Below, in pieces: positions 35,071 to 43,199 of a stretch of DNA of 64,000 nucleotides. A program made the position numbers and the translations under genes. Below the pieces are notes generated by a model that searched no databases, was not told the DNA's origin, and saw only the letters and a list, made by a program, of their open reading frames with translations. Every line of letters starts with the position of its first letter. Positions within the stretch are counted from its first letter, which is position 1. The stretch comes from Asticcacaulis excentricus. GTDB lineage: Bacteria; Pseudomonadota; Alphaproteobacteria; Caulobacterales; Caulobacteraceae. The DNA lies in assembly GCF_003966695.1 (NCBI RefSeq), contig NZ_AP018827.1, positions 496,001-560,000 on the forward strand. Reading direction: 5' to 3'.

Positions 35071-35691
35071 TTATTCTTTTTCCCATTTTAAAACGAGGTC
35101 ATAAAGTGCGCCCGGCGTCATTCCTGGGATTTTGTAACTCGCGTCAATGGCGTCTCTGATTTGTACGGATGATGTGAGTTCTGGTCTGTTGGCTTTGACT
35201 TCGTGATAGGCATCCTTGGCGGGCGCGTGCCATGCCGTAGTTTTGGCGGTCGTTTCGGCCTGCACCCTTTGGCGTATAGCCTTATTCTCTCGCCCCTTTT
35301 GAATAAAATTATGCTCGAGAACAAACGCAGGATTGAGATAGCCGAATGTCATCCCCATGAAGAATGCTTGATAAATGATTTTGTTTGTTCTGTTCAATCG
35401 GTCTGGCATCAATACTGAAGAATTCAACTCTTCGTTTAATAAATTGATCGCATTTTTCATATGCAGGACATTGGCAATATTTTCATTTTTTCGTTTCAAG
35501 ACTTCGACTTCATCAAGGAATGCCTTGGACGATGGATTTATTTTAAATTCTGAAAGCCACTTGTCACCTAGTATATTGGCAAGTTGAAATAGAGCTGAAA
35601 CACCCTTAGCGTAGCTCTCGTCGTCCCCGACATCTTCGTTGAGCGCGGCCATGGCCTGGTTGACAAGTTCTGAATTGTCTTTTTTGCTCAT
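35071..35691 (-). CDS. unrecognised AT-rich cargo protein
   Basis: 206 residues from ATG 35691 with GAGGAG upstream; an ATG 18 nt earlier has a poorer site. The protein is helical and charged (SKKDNSELVNQAMAALNED, FLDEVEVLKRKNENIANVLH), with one moderately hydrophobic segment (IIYQAFFMGMTFGYLNPAFV) and a C-terminal helix ending LYDLVLKWEKE. It is AT-rich like the Abi-like gene with which it converges, 49 bp apart. No function can be assigned. Confidence 0.5.
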   Translation of the reverse strand: MSKKDNSELVNQAMAALNEDVGDDESYAKGVSALFQLANILGDKWLSEFKINPSSKAFLDEVEVLKRKNENIANVLHMKNAINLLNEELNSSVLMPDRLNRTNKIIYQAFFMGMTFGYLNPAFVLEHNFIQKGRENKAIRQRVQAETTAKTTAWHAPAKDAYHEVKANRPELTSSVQIRDAIDASYKIPGMTPGALYDLVLKWEKE

Positions 35692-35954
35692 AAAGTGCTC
35701 CTCACTCACTTACTCGATTCCACAGGCGGGCTTAAATTACGGATTACGTTAGGTAAACTTAAATCGCGTAAATGGGCTGGTTTTGAGACGCTCGCCGATC
35801 GATTCTGTTGCCCAAAAGGCGGCTCTATTGGATTCCCAAATTGCACGCATCTAGCCCTTTTTTTTATGTTCCGGGGACGGGGTTACCCATTGGGTTATGC
35901 AGCAAAATCACATTGGTGATTACTGTGTTAAATCAATAACTTGCTGTCTTAATG

Positions 35955-35977
35955 CGATTCCGGCTCCAGGCACCATT
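35955..35977 (+). repeat. att site copy 2 (23-bp direct repeat)
   Basis: Identical over 23 bp to 15240 to 15262, ending in the tRNA-Phe acceptor strand, CCA and TT. To its left there is no further tRNA similarity, so it is the right boundary of the mobilizable element and at the same time the left boundary of the next integrase. The remainder of the gap 35692 to 36138 contains only the hairpins listed below. Confidence 0.85.
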
Positions 35978-36068
35978 GCGCCTTCCGTCGGCGTACGTCG
36001 CGTTGAAAAAATCCTTTAAAATTGATAGTTTAGGGCCTCAGTGAGGTCCGCCGAAGTCCGACCCGTTC

Positions 36069-36089
36069 CGCCCGCATCCGGGCGTTTTT
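36069..36089 (+). terminator. terminator-like hairpin before the fused integrase gene
   Basis: CGCCCG (36069 to 36074) and CGGGCG (36079 to 36084) form a 6-bp stem with a 4-nt loop, followed by five T residues. It would stop transcription arriving from the att side and may insulate or attenuate the integrase. Confidence 0.5.
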
Positions 36090-36101
36090 GGGGTCTTTTT
36101 G

Positions 36102-36135
36102 GGGGTCTCGCGACGAACCTCAAAAGCGAGACCCC
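36102..36135 (+). promoter_or_regulatory. 10-bp inverted repeat directly before the integrase start
   Basis: GGGGTCTCGC (36102 to 36111) is the exact reverse complement of GCGAGACCCC (36126 to 36135); the ATG follows at 36139. In mRNA the stem would cover the ribosome-binding region, so translation of the integrase could be held low. It might equally be an operator. Confidence 0.45.
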
Positions 36136-36138
36136 AAA

Positions 36139-38463
36139 ATGTCACTTTCGGACGCCGCAATCCGTTGTGTTAAAAGCAAAAATCAGGAATTCAAACTATT
36201 CGATGAAGGCGGACTTTACCTGCTCATAAAGCCCTCTGGTTCGAAGCTATGGCGGTTCAAATATCGCATCCACGGCAAGGACCGGGCTCTAGCCCTCGGG
36301 AGCTATCCCGCAACCAGTCTCAAAGCGGCACGTAAGGCGCGTGATGAAGCCAGAGAACTCCTGGAAAAAGGTGGTGACCCTGGCACGGAAAAGAAGCGCC
36401 AGGCGGTGGCCGCCTCAATCGCCGCAGCAAGCACGTTCAACCTCGTCGCCGAGGAATACGTTCAGAAATTGCGGGACGATGGCATGGCCCCCGCAACTGA
36501 AAAGAAGACTCTTTGGCTTCTGAAGCAATTTGCTGACAACCTCGGCCCGCGCCCGATCTCCGATATCGAGGCATTCGAAGTTCTGCATATGCTTAGGAAG
36601 GTGGAGAAGAAAGGTAATCTGGAGACCGCCCACAGGCTTCGTTCATTTGCGGGGCGGGTCTTCAGGTATGCCATTTGGACGAGCCGCGCCAATACAGATC
36701 CTACGGCTATGCTGGCGGGTGCTCTTCGCACCCCGAAGGTGACCAATCACGCCGCGATCGTGGAAGCCAAGCCACTTGGAGGGCTCTTGAGGGCGATAGA
36801 TGGCTTCGAAGGCTACAAGCCCATCGGATACGCACTCAAACTCTCACCCCACGTCTTTGTGCGTCCATCAGAGCTGCGCAGAGCGGAATGGACAGAGTTT
36901 AATCTGGACGAGGCCTACTGGCGCATCCCCGCGAATAGAATGAAGATGGGGCGTGAACATTGGGTACCGCTCTCCCGGCAGTCGGTCACTCTCTTGCTAG
37001 ATTTGAACGAGATTACCGGCAATCACGTCTATTTGTTCCCTTCGATACGTACCTGGCAGCGACCGATGTCCGAGAACGCGGTGAATGTGGCCCTGCGCCG
37101 CCTCGGATATGGTCCCGATGAAATGACCGGTCATGGATTTCGTAGCACGGCCAGTACGCTTTTGAACGAAAGCGGTCTTTGGCAGCCGGATGCCATTGAA
37201 GTCGCGCTGGTGCACAAGGATAAAAATAAGGTCCGTGGTACGTATAATCGTGGCCGATACTGGAGTGAACGGGTTGAGATGGCCCAATGGTGGTCCGACC
37301 ACCCCTATGCGCACGGTTGGGGGCGCGTCTATCCGCAAACCGTGCCCCTATCCCCTGAGGCCGCAGAGCAGCTTCAAACGAAGCAACAGGCGCTTGAGGA
37401 CCTGTTAGTGCCTTTTGAGGGGGCCGACGAACTGCCCGACGAGATCGATCAGGCCGCAGGCGTCCTCGAAGCCGAAATCGCCACCCTCGAAGCGCCTCAG
37501 GACGTCTATGACCCGCAAGACATCGCCCGTGGCGGTGTCTTCGTCACCCTGCTGAGCGACGGCGGCGCGGCCATTCATCGGGGGCTGATCCGCCCCGAGG
37601 ACGCGCTACCCGAACCCGAGACCCCCGAGCCGGAGACCGAAGACTTCGCGGCTCACCCGGACGATGCGCCGGAAGACAGGGTGGGTGAAGAGGAGGCCGA
37701 AGGGGCTGGCCTGCACACCGAGGATACCGAAGACGCCTCCGAAGCCGCGCCTGTGTCCGATCTTCTGTTGCGAGACCTGACGACCCACTGGACGCTGGCG
37801 CTGCGCTATACACTGGCCGAACAGCCGGAACTGGCCGCGCGCTATCTTGTCCATAGGCTGGCGCTCGACACCTTTTATCGTCAGCGCAGCGTCACCTGTC
37901 TCGATATCACCGCGCGCAGCGCGTCGATTGAAAGCTTCGCCGAAGGCTTAGACGACAGCCCGACCGCCGCCGCGCTCGCCGCTCGTCACGAAGCATGGGC
38001 GGCGGGTCTGCCCGACAACCCCGCCGATCTGTGGCCCCATCTTCTGACGCTCAACGCCGAAACGCTCGGCTCATTGATGGCCCATTGTACGGTCCTGACG
38101 GTCTTTGCCGTGCGGCAGGCCTATATGCCTGCGGCCCCCTATGTGGCCTCGCTCATGATGGCGCGTGATCTGCGGCTGAACATGACCGACCACTGGACCC
38201 CTACGGCGCGCAGCTATTTCAGCCGCGTGACCAAGGGGCAAATCCTCGCGGCGGTGCGTGAAGCCGTAGGGGATGAGGCGGCCCGTCGCCTCCACAAGCT
38301 GAAAAAACCGGAAATGGCCGAAGCCGCAGAGCAACTCGTGCAGGGCACGGGCTGGCTGCCCGCTTGCCTGCGCACACCCGCACCACCGGAAGAGACGGCG
38401 CAGGCGCCACTGGCCTTGCCGCTGTCGGAGCCAACGCCTGACCTGCCGGAAGCGGCGGAGTAG
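36139..38463 (+). CDS. in-frame fusion: tyrosine integrase joined to C-terminal half of a ParB-like protein
   Basis: 774 residues from ATG 36139; the earlier ATG at 36088 lies in hairpin sequence. Residues 1 to 387 are a DUF4102-type tyrosine integrase with FVRPSELRRAEW, HGFRSTAS and catalytic Tyr369 in RGTYNRG, but they stop at MAQWWSD, where integrases usually continue for about 20 residues. From about 390 (GWGRVYPQTVPLSPEAAEQL) the sequence is that of large plasmid/ICE ParB-like proteins: YDPQDIARGGVFVTLL, an acidic linker, LDITARSASIE, and TPTARSYFSRVTKGQIL to the GTGWLPACLRT end. The ParB nuclease half is missing. An in-frame deletion is the simplest origin. The integrase part may still be active; the ParB part cannot be complete. 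Confidence 0.8.
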   Translation: MSLSDAAIRCVKSKNQEFKLFDEGGLYLLIKPSGSKLWRFKYRIHGKDRALALGSYPATSLKAARKARDEARELLEKGGDPGTEKKRQAVAASIAAASTFNLVAEEYVQKLRDDGMAPATEKKTLWLLKQFADNLGPRPISDIEAFEVLHMLRKVEKKGNLETAHRLRSFAGRVFRYAIWTSRANTDPTAMLAGALRTPKVTNHAAIVEAKPLGGLLRAIDGFEGYKPIGYALKLSPHVFVRPSELRRAEWTEFNLDEAYWRIPANRMKMGREHWVPLSRQSVTLLLDLNEITGNHVYLFPSIRTWQRPMSENAVNVALRRLGYGPDEMTGHGFRSTASTLLNESGLWQPDAIEVALVHKDKNKVRGTYNRGRYWSERVEMAQWWSDHPYAHGWGRVYPQTVPLSPEAAEQLQTKQQALEDLLVPFEGADELPDEIDQAAGVLEAEIATLEAPQDVYDPQDIARGGVFVTLLSDGGAAIHRGLIRPEDALPEPETPEPETEDFAAHPDDAPEDRVGEEEAEGAGLHTEDTEDASEAAPVSDLLLRDLTTHWTLALRYTLAEQPELAARYLVHRLALDTFYRQRSVTCLDITARSASIESFAEGLDDSPTAAALAARHEAWAAGLPDNPADLWPHLLTLNAETLGSLMAHCTVLTVFAVRQAYMPAAPYVASLMMARDLRLNMTDHWTPTARSYFSRVTKGQILAAVREAVGDEAARRLHKLKKPEMAEAAEQLVQGTGWLPACLRTPAPPEETAQAPLALPLSEPTPDLPEAAE

Positions 38464-38613
38464 GTCCGACCGGGGCCGCGTCAGCGGTCCCGGTTTTGAT
38501 TTGTGCCCGTCACTGAGGGGCACGGGGTGTCCCGTCTGAGGCGGGCCGACGCAGGGGCGACCGCGACGATGGAGGTCTGAACGCAACCGGACCTTGGGCG
38601 CGCAACGGGCTCT

Positions 38614-38668
38614 GGGCGCTTTTTTCCGCCGCGCTTCGCGCTTTGCATCGCGAGGCAAAAAAGCGCCC
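38614..38668 (+). promoter_or_regulatory. 12-bp inverted repeat in the DUF736 leader
   Basis: GGGCGCTTTTTT (38614 to 38625) is the reverse complement of AAAAAAGCGCCC (38657 to 38668), separated by 31 nt that themselves contain short GCG/CGC pairings. The surrounding 38464 to 38775 region has no gene and is very GC-rich. Similar leaders precede DUF736 genes in other alphaproteobacterial elements as I remember them; it could act as a bidirectional terminator or regulatory RNA structure. Confidence 0.5.
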
Positions 38669-38775
38669 CGCCGCCCGTCCTTCGGCCCTGCGGGTGCGCG
38701 CGGTCCGGCCCCGTTCCCAGCGACCCCATCGCGGTCGCGATTGGCGCGGCCCCGACCTCAGAAAGGAACACCCCT

Positions 38776-39033
38776 ATGTCCATCATCGGCACGTTTGTAA
38801 AATCTGACACCGGCTTTACCGGCACCATCAAGACCGTCTCGCTGAACTTCAAGGCTAGGCTCGTTGAAACCGAAGGCGGCGCCGGCTGGAAACGCACCGC
38901 CGAAAACAGCCGCGCCTACATCTCGATCAAGCTCGATGATCCCTCCTTCCCCCATCCGATCTATGCGAGCCTGTTCGAAGGCGAAGACCCCGACACCTTC
39001 AACCTCCTCTGGTCGCGTCCGCGCAGCCAGTAG
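38776..39033 (+). CDS. DUF736 family protein
   Basis: 85 residues preceded by AGAAAGGAACACCCCT. The sequence (IIGTFVKSDTGFTGTIKTVSLN, GAGWKRTAENSRAYISIKLDD, YASLFEGEDPDTFNLLWSR) is a full-length DUF736 protein, a small beta-rich family found on alphaproteobacterial plasmids and ICEs, usually between parB-like and DUF932 genes. Its function is not established. A strong intrinsic terminator follows. Confidence 0.9.
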   Translation: MSIIGTFVKSDTGFTGTIKTVSLNFKARLVETEGGAGWKRTAENSRAYISIKLDDPSFPHPIYASLFEGEDPDTFNLLWSRPRSQ

Positions 39034-39056
39034 CTGACCCCAATCGGTCTCAATCG

Positions 39057-39087
39057 GCCTCGCCGCACACGCGGCGGGGCCTTTTTT
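39057..39087 (+). terminator. intrinsic terminator after DUF736
   Basis: GCCTCGCCGC (39057 to 39066) pairs with GCGGCGGGGC (39071 to 39080) across an ACAC loop, one T-G pair, followed by CTTTTTT. Confidence 0.85.
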
Positions 39088-39461
39088 GTGCTGTCAAAGA
39101 TAAGGAAGGAGTGAGCGGCCCCGGTCCCGGGAGCCGCTCGGGTCACCGGAATCGAGGGGGGGGGGATGAGCCCGGCGACAGGGATGACGCTAATGGAAGG
39201 CGGGCGCTGTTACCACACACAGGCCGTGAGGTCCCCCTCTTAGAAAAGAGCTAAGGGCTCCGCCCTCGCGCCGGTCAAGGGGGTGTCCCTTCGGTCCCGA
39301 TGGCAGCGGCCTCCCCAACCTTCCTTGGCTTCGCCTGCGTGCAGGTTGGGTGATCCCCCACCGCCGCCATCGCCCCTGACCGTTGCGACCCCGCTCTCGC
39401 CGAGGGGCAGGGTTTCAGCGCGGTAAAGGCGCTGCAACCCAAGCCCAAAGGAGACTTTTCC
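39088..39461. other. long untranslated leader of the DUF932 gene
   Basis: 374 bp without a credible gene. It contains a run of ten G residues (39156 to 39165), GC-rich short inverted repeats, and ends in AAAGGAGAC before the DUF932 ATG. A long structured leader between DUF736 and DUF932 is usual in this type of element; no further function is visible. Confidence 0.3.
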
Positions 39462-40430
39462 ATGATGAATGATACCCCCATTGAAGCCCCCGTCACCCAA
39501 GCTTTCAAGGTCAATCCCCATCGCGGCACCGTCAATAGCCGCGTCTCCGGTCAGTGGTTTTCACGGCCTGAGGACCAGCGGTTTCTCAGTCTCGATGACC
39601 TCTTTGCCCATACCCGCCAGCGCCGCGACACGGCCCATGTGCGCACTGTTGCCTCCGACGCCGTGCGCGTTATCGCCGAGCGCGACGATCTTGAGAGCCT
39701 GCGGCTGGTCTGCCCCGGACGCGACACCCCGACGGCCCCCACCCACTGGTCATTTGGTCAGTTGTGCGGGCTGGTTGGCGCACCGTCGGGCTATCTGCGC
39801 CAGCTCCCGGCCCCTCTGGCCGCCATTAACCTGCAGCATGGTCTGCTGAACCACCGCGCCGAGTTGATCAAGACGCTTGAGACCGACACCGGCGGACTTG
39901 AATTGCGCGCGGTCACCGGCCCTGACTATGGCCGCATCTGGGATTACGAACTGGTGCAGGCCGTGCAAAAGATCGCCGGAAATGGTCTGGGCGATACGCG
40001 CTGGAAGGTCCCCGGGGTGCTGGACTGGGGCACGATGACCCACAATCCCTTTGTCGATGTGACGAAGGAAACCACGACGCTTTATGCCTCAGATCGTGAC
40101 GTGTTTTTGTTCCTCGTCGACGACACCCAGCCCATCGAAGCCGGGCGTCTGCCTAATGGCGAGCCCGATCTATATTTCCGGGGCTTTTATGCGTGGAATT
40201 CCGAAGTGGGCTCAAAAACGCTTGGGATTGCCTCGTTTTATCTGCGTGCCGTGTGCCAGAACCGCAATCTCTGGGGCGTCGAAAACTTTCAGGAAATCAG
40301 CATTCGCCACAGCAAAAATGCCGCCAGCCGCTTTGCGTGGGAGGCCGCCCCGGCGCTTACAAAGTTTGCCAATTCCTCGCCCGCAGCCTTTATTGAAGGC
40401 ATCAGGGCCGCGCGCTCCCTCTCTTTTTGA
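39462..40430 (+). pseudogene. DUF932 protein, C-terminus lost
   Basis: 322 residues matching the DUF932 family (SRVSGQWFSRPEDQRFLSL, LVGAPSGYLRQLP, LRAVTGPDYGRIWDYELV, DRDVFLFLVDD, GFYAWNSEVGSKTLG, QNRNLWGV). Family members of this type usually continue for roughly 60 to 80 residues after the AAPAL..FA.SSP segment, with a helical end. Here the protein stops soon after FIEGIRAAR with SLSF, and the sequence beyond is unrelated. The cut falls where element genes give way to sugar-acid genes, so a deletion probably removed the 3' end together with the rest of the element. The truncated product may still be made. Confidence 0.65.
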
Positions 40431-40602
40431 GCGGATGATGGGGCTGTCCGTTGAATATGATTACGTCACCGGGGACGATTCACGCCGATCTTACGGACGC
40501 CTTGACACCCCGTTTGGTTGCGGCGCGCGGATGTCTCGACGGCTGGAATCTTCACGCAGATCGGTCGCGTCAATGTATCGAAGCCGGGGGTTCGACTTGA
40601 GT

Positions 40603-41562
40603 TTACGCTAGCCTCACGATGGGATGGGGTTCGTCTTTCAAGGCCGTTGGCTGCACTTTGGCAATCAGGGCCTTAAGTTCAGCCATTTCCGCCTGACTGA
40701 GATCGGTCAAAGGCGTGCGCACCGGACCGGCCGGGCGGCCAATCGCCTGCATCCCCGCCTTGACGATAGAGACGGCATAGCCTTTGCCCTTATTGCGCAA
40801 GGCGATGTAGGGCATGACGAAATCGCGCAGCCCGGCCAGAACCGCCGCCTGATCTTCGGCCCGCACCGCCTTGTAGAAGTTCAGGGCCCAGTCCGGCAGG
40901 AAGTTGAAAATGGCCGAGGAATAGGTGGTGACACCCATCTTGAGATAGGGCGCGGCAAAGGTTTCGGCTGTGGGCAGGCCGCCGATATAGGTCAGCCGGT
41001 CGCCCAGACGGGTATAGATGCGCGTCATCAGTTCGATATCGCCGACGCCGTCCTTATAACCCACCAGATTGGGGTTGTTGTCGCACAGGCGCGCCAGCGC
41101 CTCGTCCTCAATGATGCCGTTGTCGCGGTTGTAAACGATGACGCCCAGTGAAGTCGATTTACATACGGCATCGATATGGGCTTCGAACCCATCGGACTTG
41201 CCACTGATCAGATACGGCGGCAACAGCAGAAGACCATCCGCACCGGCCTGCTCGGCCGATTGCGCCAGTTCGATGGCGATCTGGGTGCCGTAGCCGCAAC
41301 CGGCCACGACCGGCACCTTGCCATTGGTTTCTTTGACCGCCGCGGCCACCACGTCGCGCACCTCAGTCAGGCTGAGGGAAAAAAACTCCCCCGTGCCTCC
41401 AGCGGCAAACAGACCGGCCAAAGGCTTTTCCAGCATCCACGCGCAATGTTCACGATAAGGGCCTTCATCGAAACGGTTGTCGCTATCGAAATGTGTCACA
41501 GGGAAAGACAGCAGCCCCGTGCCAATCGTTTGCGCCATATCCTTGGGGCCAATGCCAGCCAT
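40603..41562 (-). CDS. kdgD: 5-dehydro-4-deoxyglucarate dehydratase
   Basis: 319 residues from ATG 41562, with GGAGGTCTCAAT upstream; the longer frame from 41718 has no support. It belongs to the dihydrodipicolinate synthase/N-acetylneuraminate lyase barrel family: [34 protein letters not shown] with the catalytic Tyr, and NLVGYKDG with Schiff-base Lys170. [13 protein letters not shown] and the YNRDNG form point to KdgD, which turns 5-dehydro-4-deoxyglucarate into 2-oxoglutarate semialdehyde in galactarate, glucarate or galacturonate breakdown. It is divergent from the transporter gene; the 296-bp gap between them holds their promoters. Confidence 0.85.
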   Translation of the reverse strand: MAGIGPKDMAQTIGTGLLSFPVTHFDSDNRFDEGPYREHCAWMLEKPLAGLFAAGGTGEFFSLSLTEVRDVVAAAVKETNGKVPVVAGCGYGTQIAIELAQSAEQAGADGLLLLPPYLISGKSDGFEAHIDAVCKSTSLGVIVYNRDNGIIEDEALARLCDNNPNLVGYKDGVGDIELMTRIYTRLGDRLTYIGGLPTAETFAAPYLKMGVTTYSSAIFNFLPDWALNFYKAVRAEDQAAVLAGLRDFVMPYIALRNKGKGYAVSIVKAGMQAIGRPAGPVRTPLTDLSQAEMAELKALIAKVQPTALKDEPHPIVRLA

Positions 41563-41858
41563 ATTGAGACCTCCGTGCATACCGAACTTTATAGGGAACA
41601 GGCCGCTTGCGCACGCAAGATCAGCCGCTTTTGGGCGCAGTCTGGCCGCCTGTCGATGTTGCGCTGACGCTATCGGCCCACCACGCAGGCGTCCAAGCCA
41701 AAGGCGGTATTGATCCATGCGTGGAACGCAATGAACGAGGCGTCGAAACCCTCCTCAACGGCCTAAAACTATGCGTAACTATGGGGAATAAAAGCACGTT
41801 CTGTCTGGCAGTCGCGGGTTCGCCATGCGCAGACGGAATGAATACAGAGAGTGACCCC

Positions 41859-43199
41859 ATGCCAGACCGTACCGCACGGCCGCCGGAGGTGACGCCAGCC
41901 GTCGCCAAGCCCAGCCATATCCGCTATGCCCTGATCGTCTTTTTGTTTGTCATCACGACGATCAACTACGCGGACCGTTCGACCTTCTCCATAGCGGGTT
42001 CGGCGGCCTCGGAAGCCCTGGGCCTCAATCCTGTGCAGATGGGCTTTATCCTGTCGGCCTTCGGCTGGGCCTATGTGGCGGCGCAGATCCCCGGCGGTGC
42101 CCTGCTTGACCGGTTTGGCGTCAAACGGGTTTATGTCGGTGCGATTGCTCTCTGGTCACTATTCACGGCGTTTCAGGGCTTTGTCGGGTTGATCGGGGGC
42201 CTGTCCATAGTCGGCTCCTTGTTTATTTTACGCTTTCTGGTGGGTCTGGCCGAAGCCCCCTCGTTTCCCGGCAACGCCCGTATCGTCGCGGCGTGGTTTC
42301 CGGCCTCCGAACGCGGCACGGCATCGGCCATTTTTAATTCGGCGCAGTATTTTGCACTGGTGGCCTTTGCCCCCTTGATGTCGTGGCTGGTGCATGAGCA
42401 CGGCTGGCGCATGGTGTTCTGGTTTATGGGCGCGCTGGGCCTTGTCGCCGCCTTTGTCTTCGCGAAATTCATCGCCAGCCCGGACCGGCATCCGTGGGTC
42501 AATGCCGGTGAACTGGCCATCCTGAAAGACGGCGGTGCCGTCAGCATGGAGGCGCGGCCCAGGGCGAACGCGGGCGGCTTCAGCCTTGCCCGGCTCAAGG
42601 TGCTTCTGACCAACCGCATGTTGGTCGGCATCTATCTGGCGCAATACTGTATCAACGTCCTGACCTATTTCTTTGTGACGTGGTTTCCGATCTATCTGGT
42701 CAAAGAGCGCGGCCTGAATATCGTGCAGGCGGGTTTTGCCGCCGCGGCCCCGGCTTTGTGCGGCTTTATCGGCGGGCTGGTCGGAGGTTTCCTGTCGGAC
42801 TATCTGCTCAAAAAGTCTGGCGACATCAGCCGCTCACGCAAGATTCCGATCTTTGTCGGCATGACTCTGGCTCTGTCGATCATCGCCTGCGCCTATGTCG
42901 ATCAGGAGTGGCTGGTCATCACGCTTATGGCCATCGCCTTCTTTGGCAAGGGTGTGGCCTCGCTCGGCTGGGCCGTGGTCTCAGACGTCGCACCCCGCGA
43001 ATATATCGGGCTGGCGGGCGGCGTGTTTAACATGTTCGGCAATACGGCCGGTATCGTCACCCCCATTGTTATCGGGTATATTGTCGCGGTGACAGGCTCG
43101 TTTGATGGGGCGCTCATCTATGTCGGAGTCCACTGTCTGATAACCCTGCTGGCCTTCGGTTTTATCACCGGCAAGATTGAGCGATTGAAGATCGACTGA
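41859..43199 (+). CDS. MFS transporter, probable sugar-acid (glucarate/galactonate-type) importer
   Basis: 446 residues; ATG 41859 is chosen over ATG 41838 for its position after AGAGAG, but either is possible. About twelve transmembrane helices are visible, beginning IRYALIVFLFVITTINYADRSTFSIAG, with the anion:cation symporter-type signature NYADRS and PGGALLDRFGVKRVY between helices 2 and 3. This subfamily imports hexuronates and aldarates with protons. Divergence from kdgD and coupling (TGATG) to the following exported protein suggest that all serve one sugar acid. Exact substrate is inference. Confidence 0.8.
   Translation: MPDRTARPPEVTPAVAKPSHIRYALIVFLFVITTINYADRSTFSIAGSAASEALGLNPVQMGFILSAFGWAYVAAQIPGGALLDRFGVKRVYVGAIALWSLFTAFQGFVGLIGGLSIVGSLFILRFLVGLAEAPSFPGNARIVAAWFPASERGTASAIFNSAQYFALVAFAPLMSWLVHEHGWRMVFWFMGALGLVAAFVFAKFIASPDRHPWVNAGELAILKDGGAVSMEARPRANAGGFSLARLKVLLTNRMLVGIYLAQYCINVLTYFFVTWFPIYLVKERGLNIVQAGFAAAAPALCGFIGGLVGGFLSDYLLKKSGDISRSRKIPIFVGMTLALSIIACAYVDQEWLVITLMAIAFFGKGVASLGWAVVSDVAPREYIGLAGGVFNMFGNTAGIVTPIVIGYIVAVTGSFDGALIYVGVHCLITLLAFGFITGKIERLKID

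Larger units (their letters stand above)
15240..35977. mobile_element. integrative mobilizable element with defence cargo, inserted at tRNA-Phe
   Basis: A 20.7-kb segment bounded by identical 23-bp copies of the tRNA-Phe 3' end, with a tyrosine integrase just inside the left copy. It carries ardA, a restriction-like operon, a DUF262/HNH gene, MobF relaxase, coupling protein, relaxosome accessory protein, probable oriT, an excisionase-like gene and an Abi-like gene. There are no VirB/Trb type IV secretion genes, so transfer would need a helper conjugative element. Confidence 0.8.
35955..40430. mobile_element. remnant of a second integrative element
   Basis: An att copy, an integrase, the C-terminal half of a ParB-like protein, DUF736 and a truncated DUF932 gene lie in the order seen in alphaproteobacterial plasmids and ICEs, but the conjugation and replication genes are gone. 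I found no third att copy to the right, so the element probably lost its right end by deletion near 40430. Confidence 0.65.

Noticed and set aside
40440-40602. Short frame from about 40457 (47 codons) between DUF932 and kdgD
   Set aside because: It has no clear ribosome site or family resemblance and lies in a deletion joint; I treat the stretch as non-coding.
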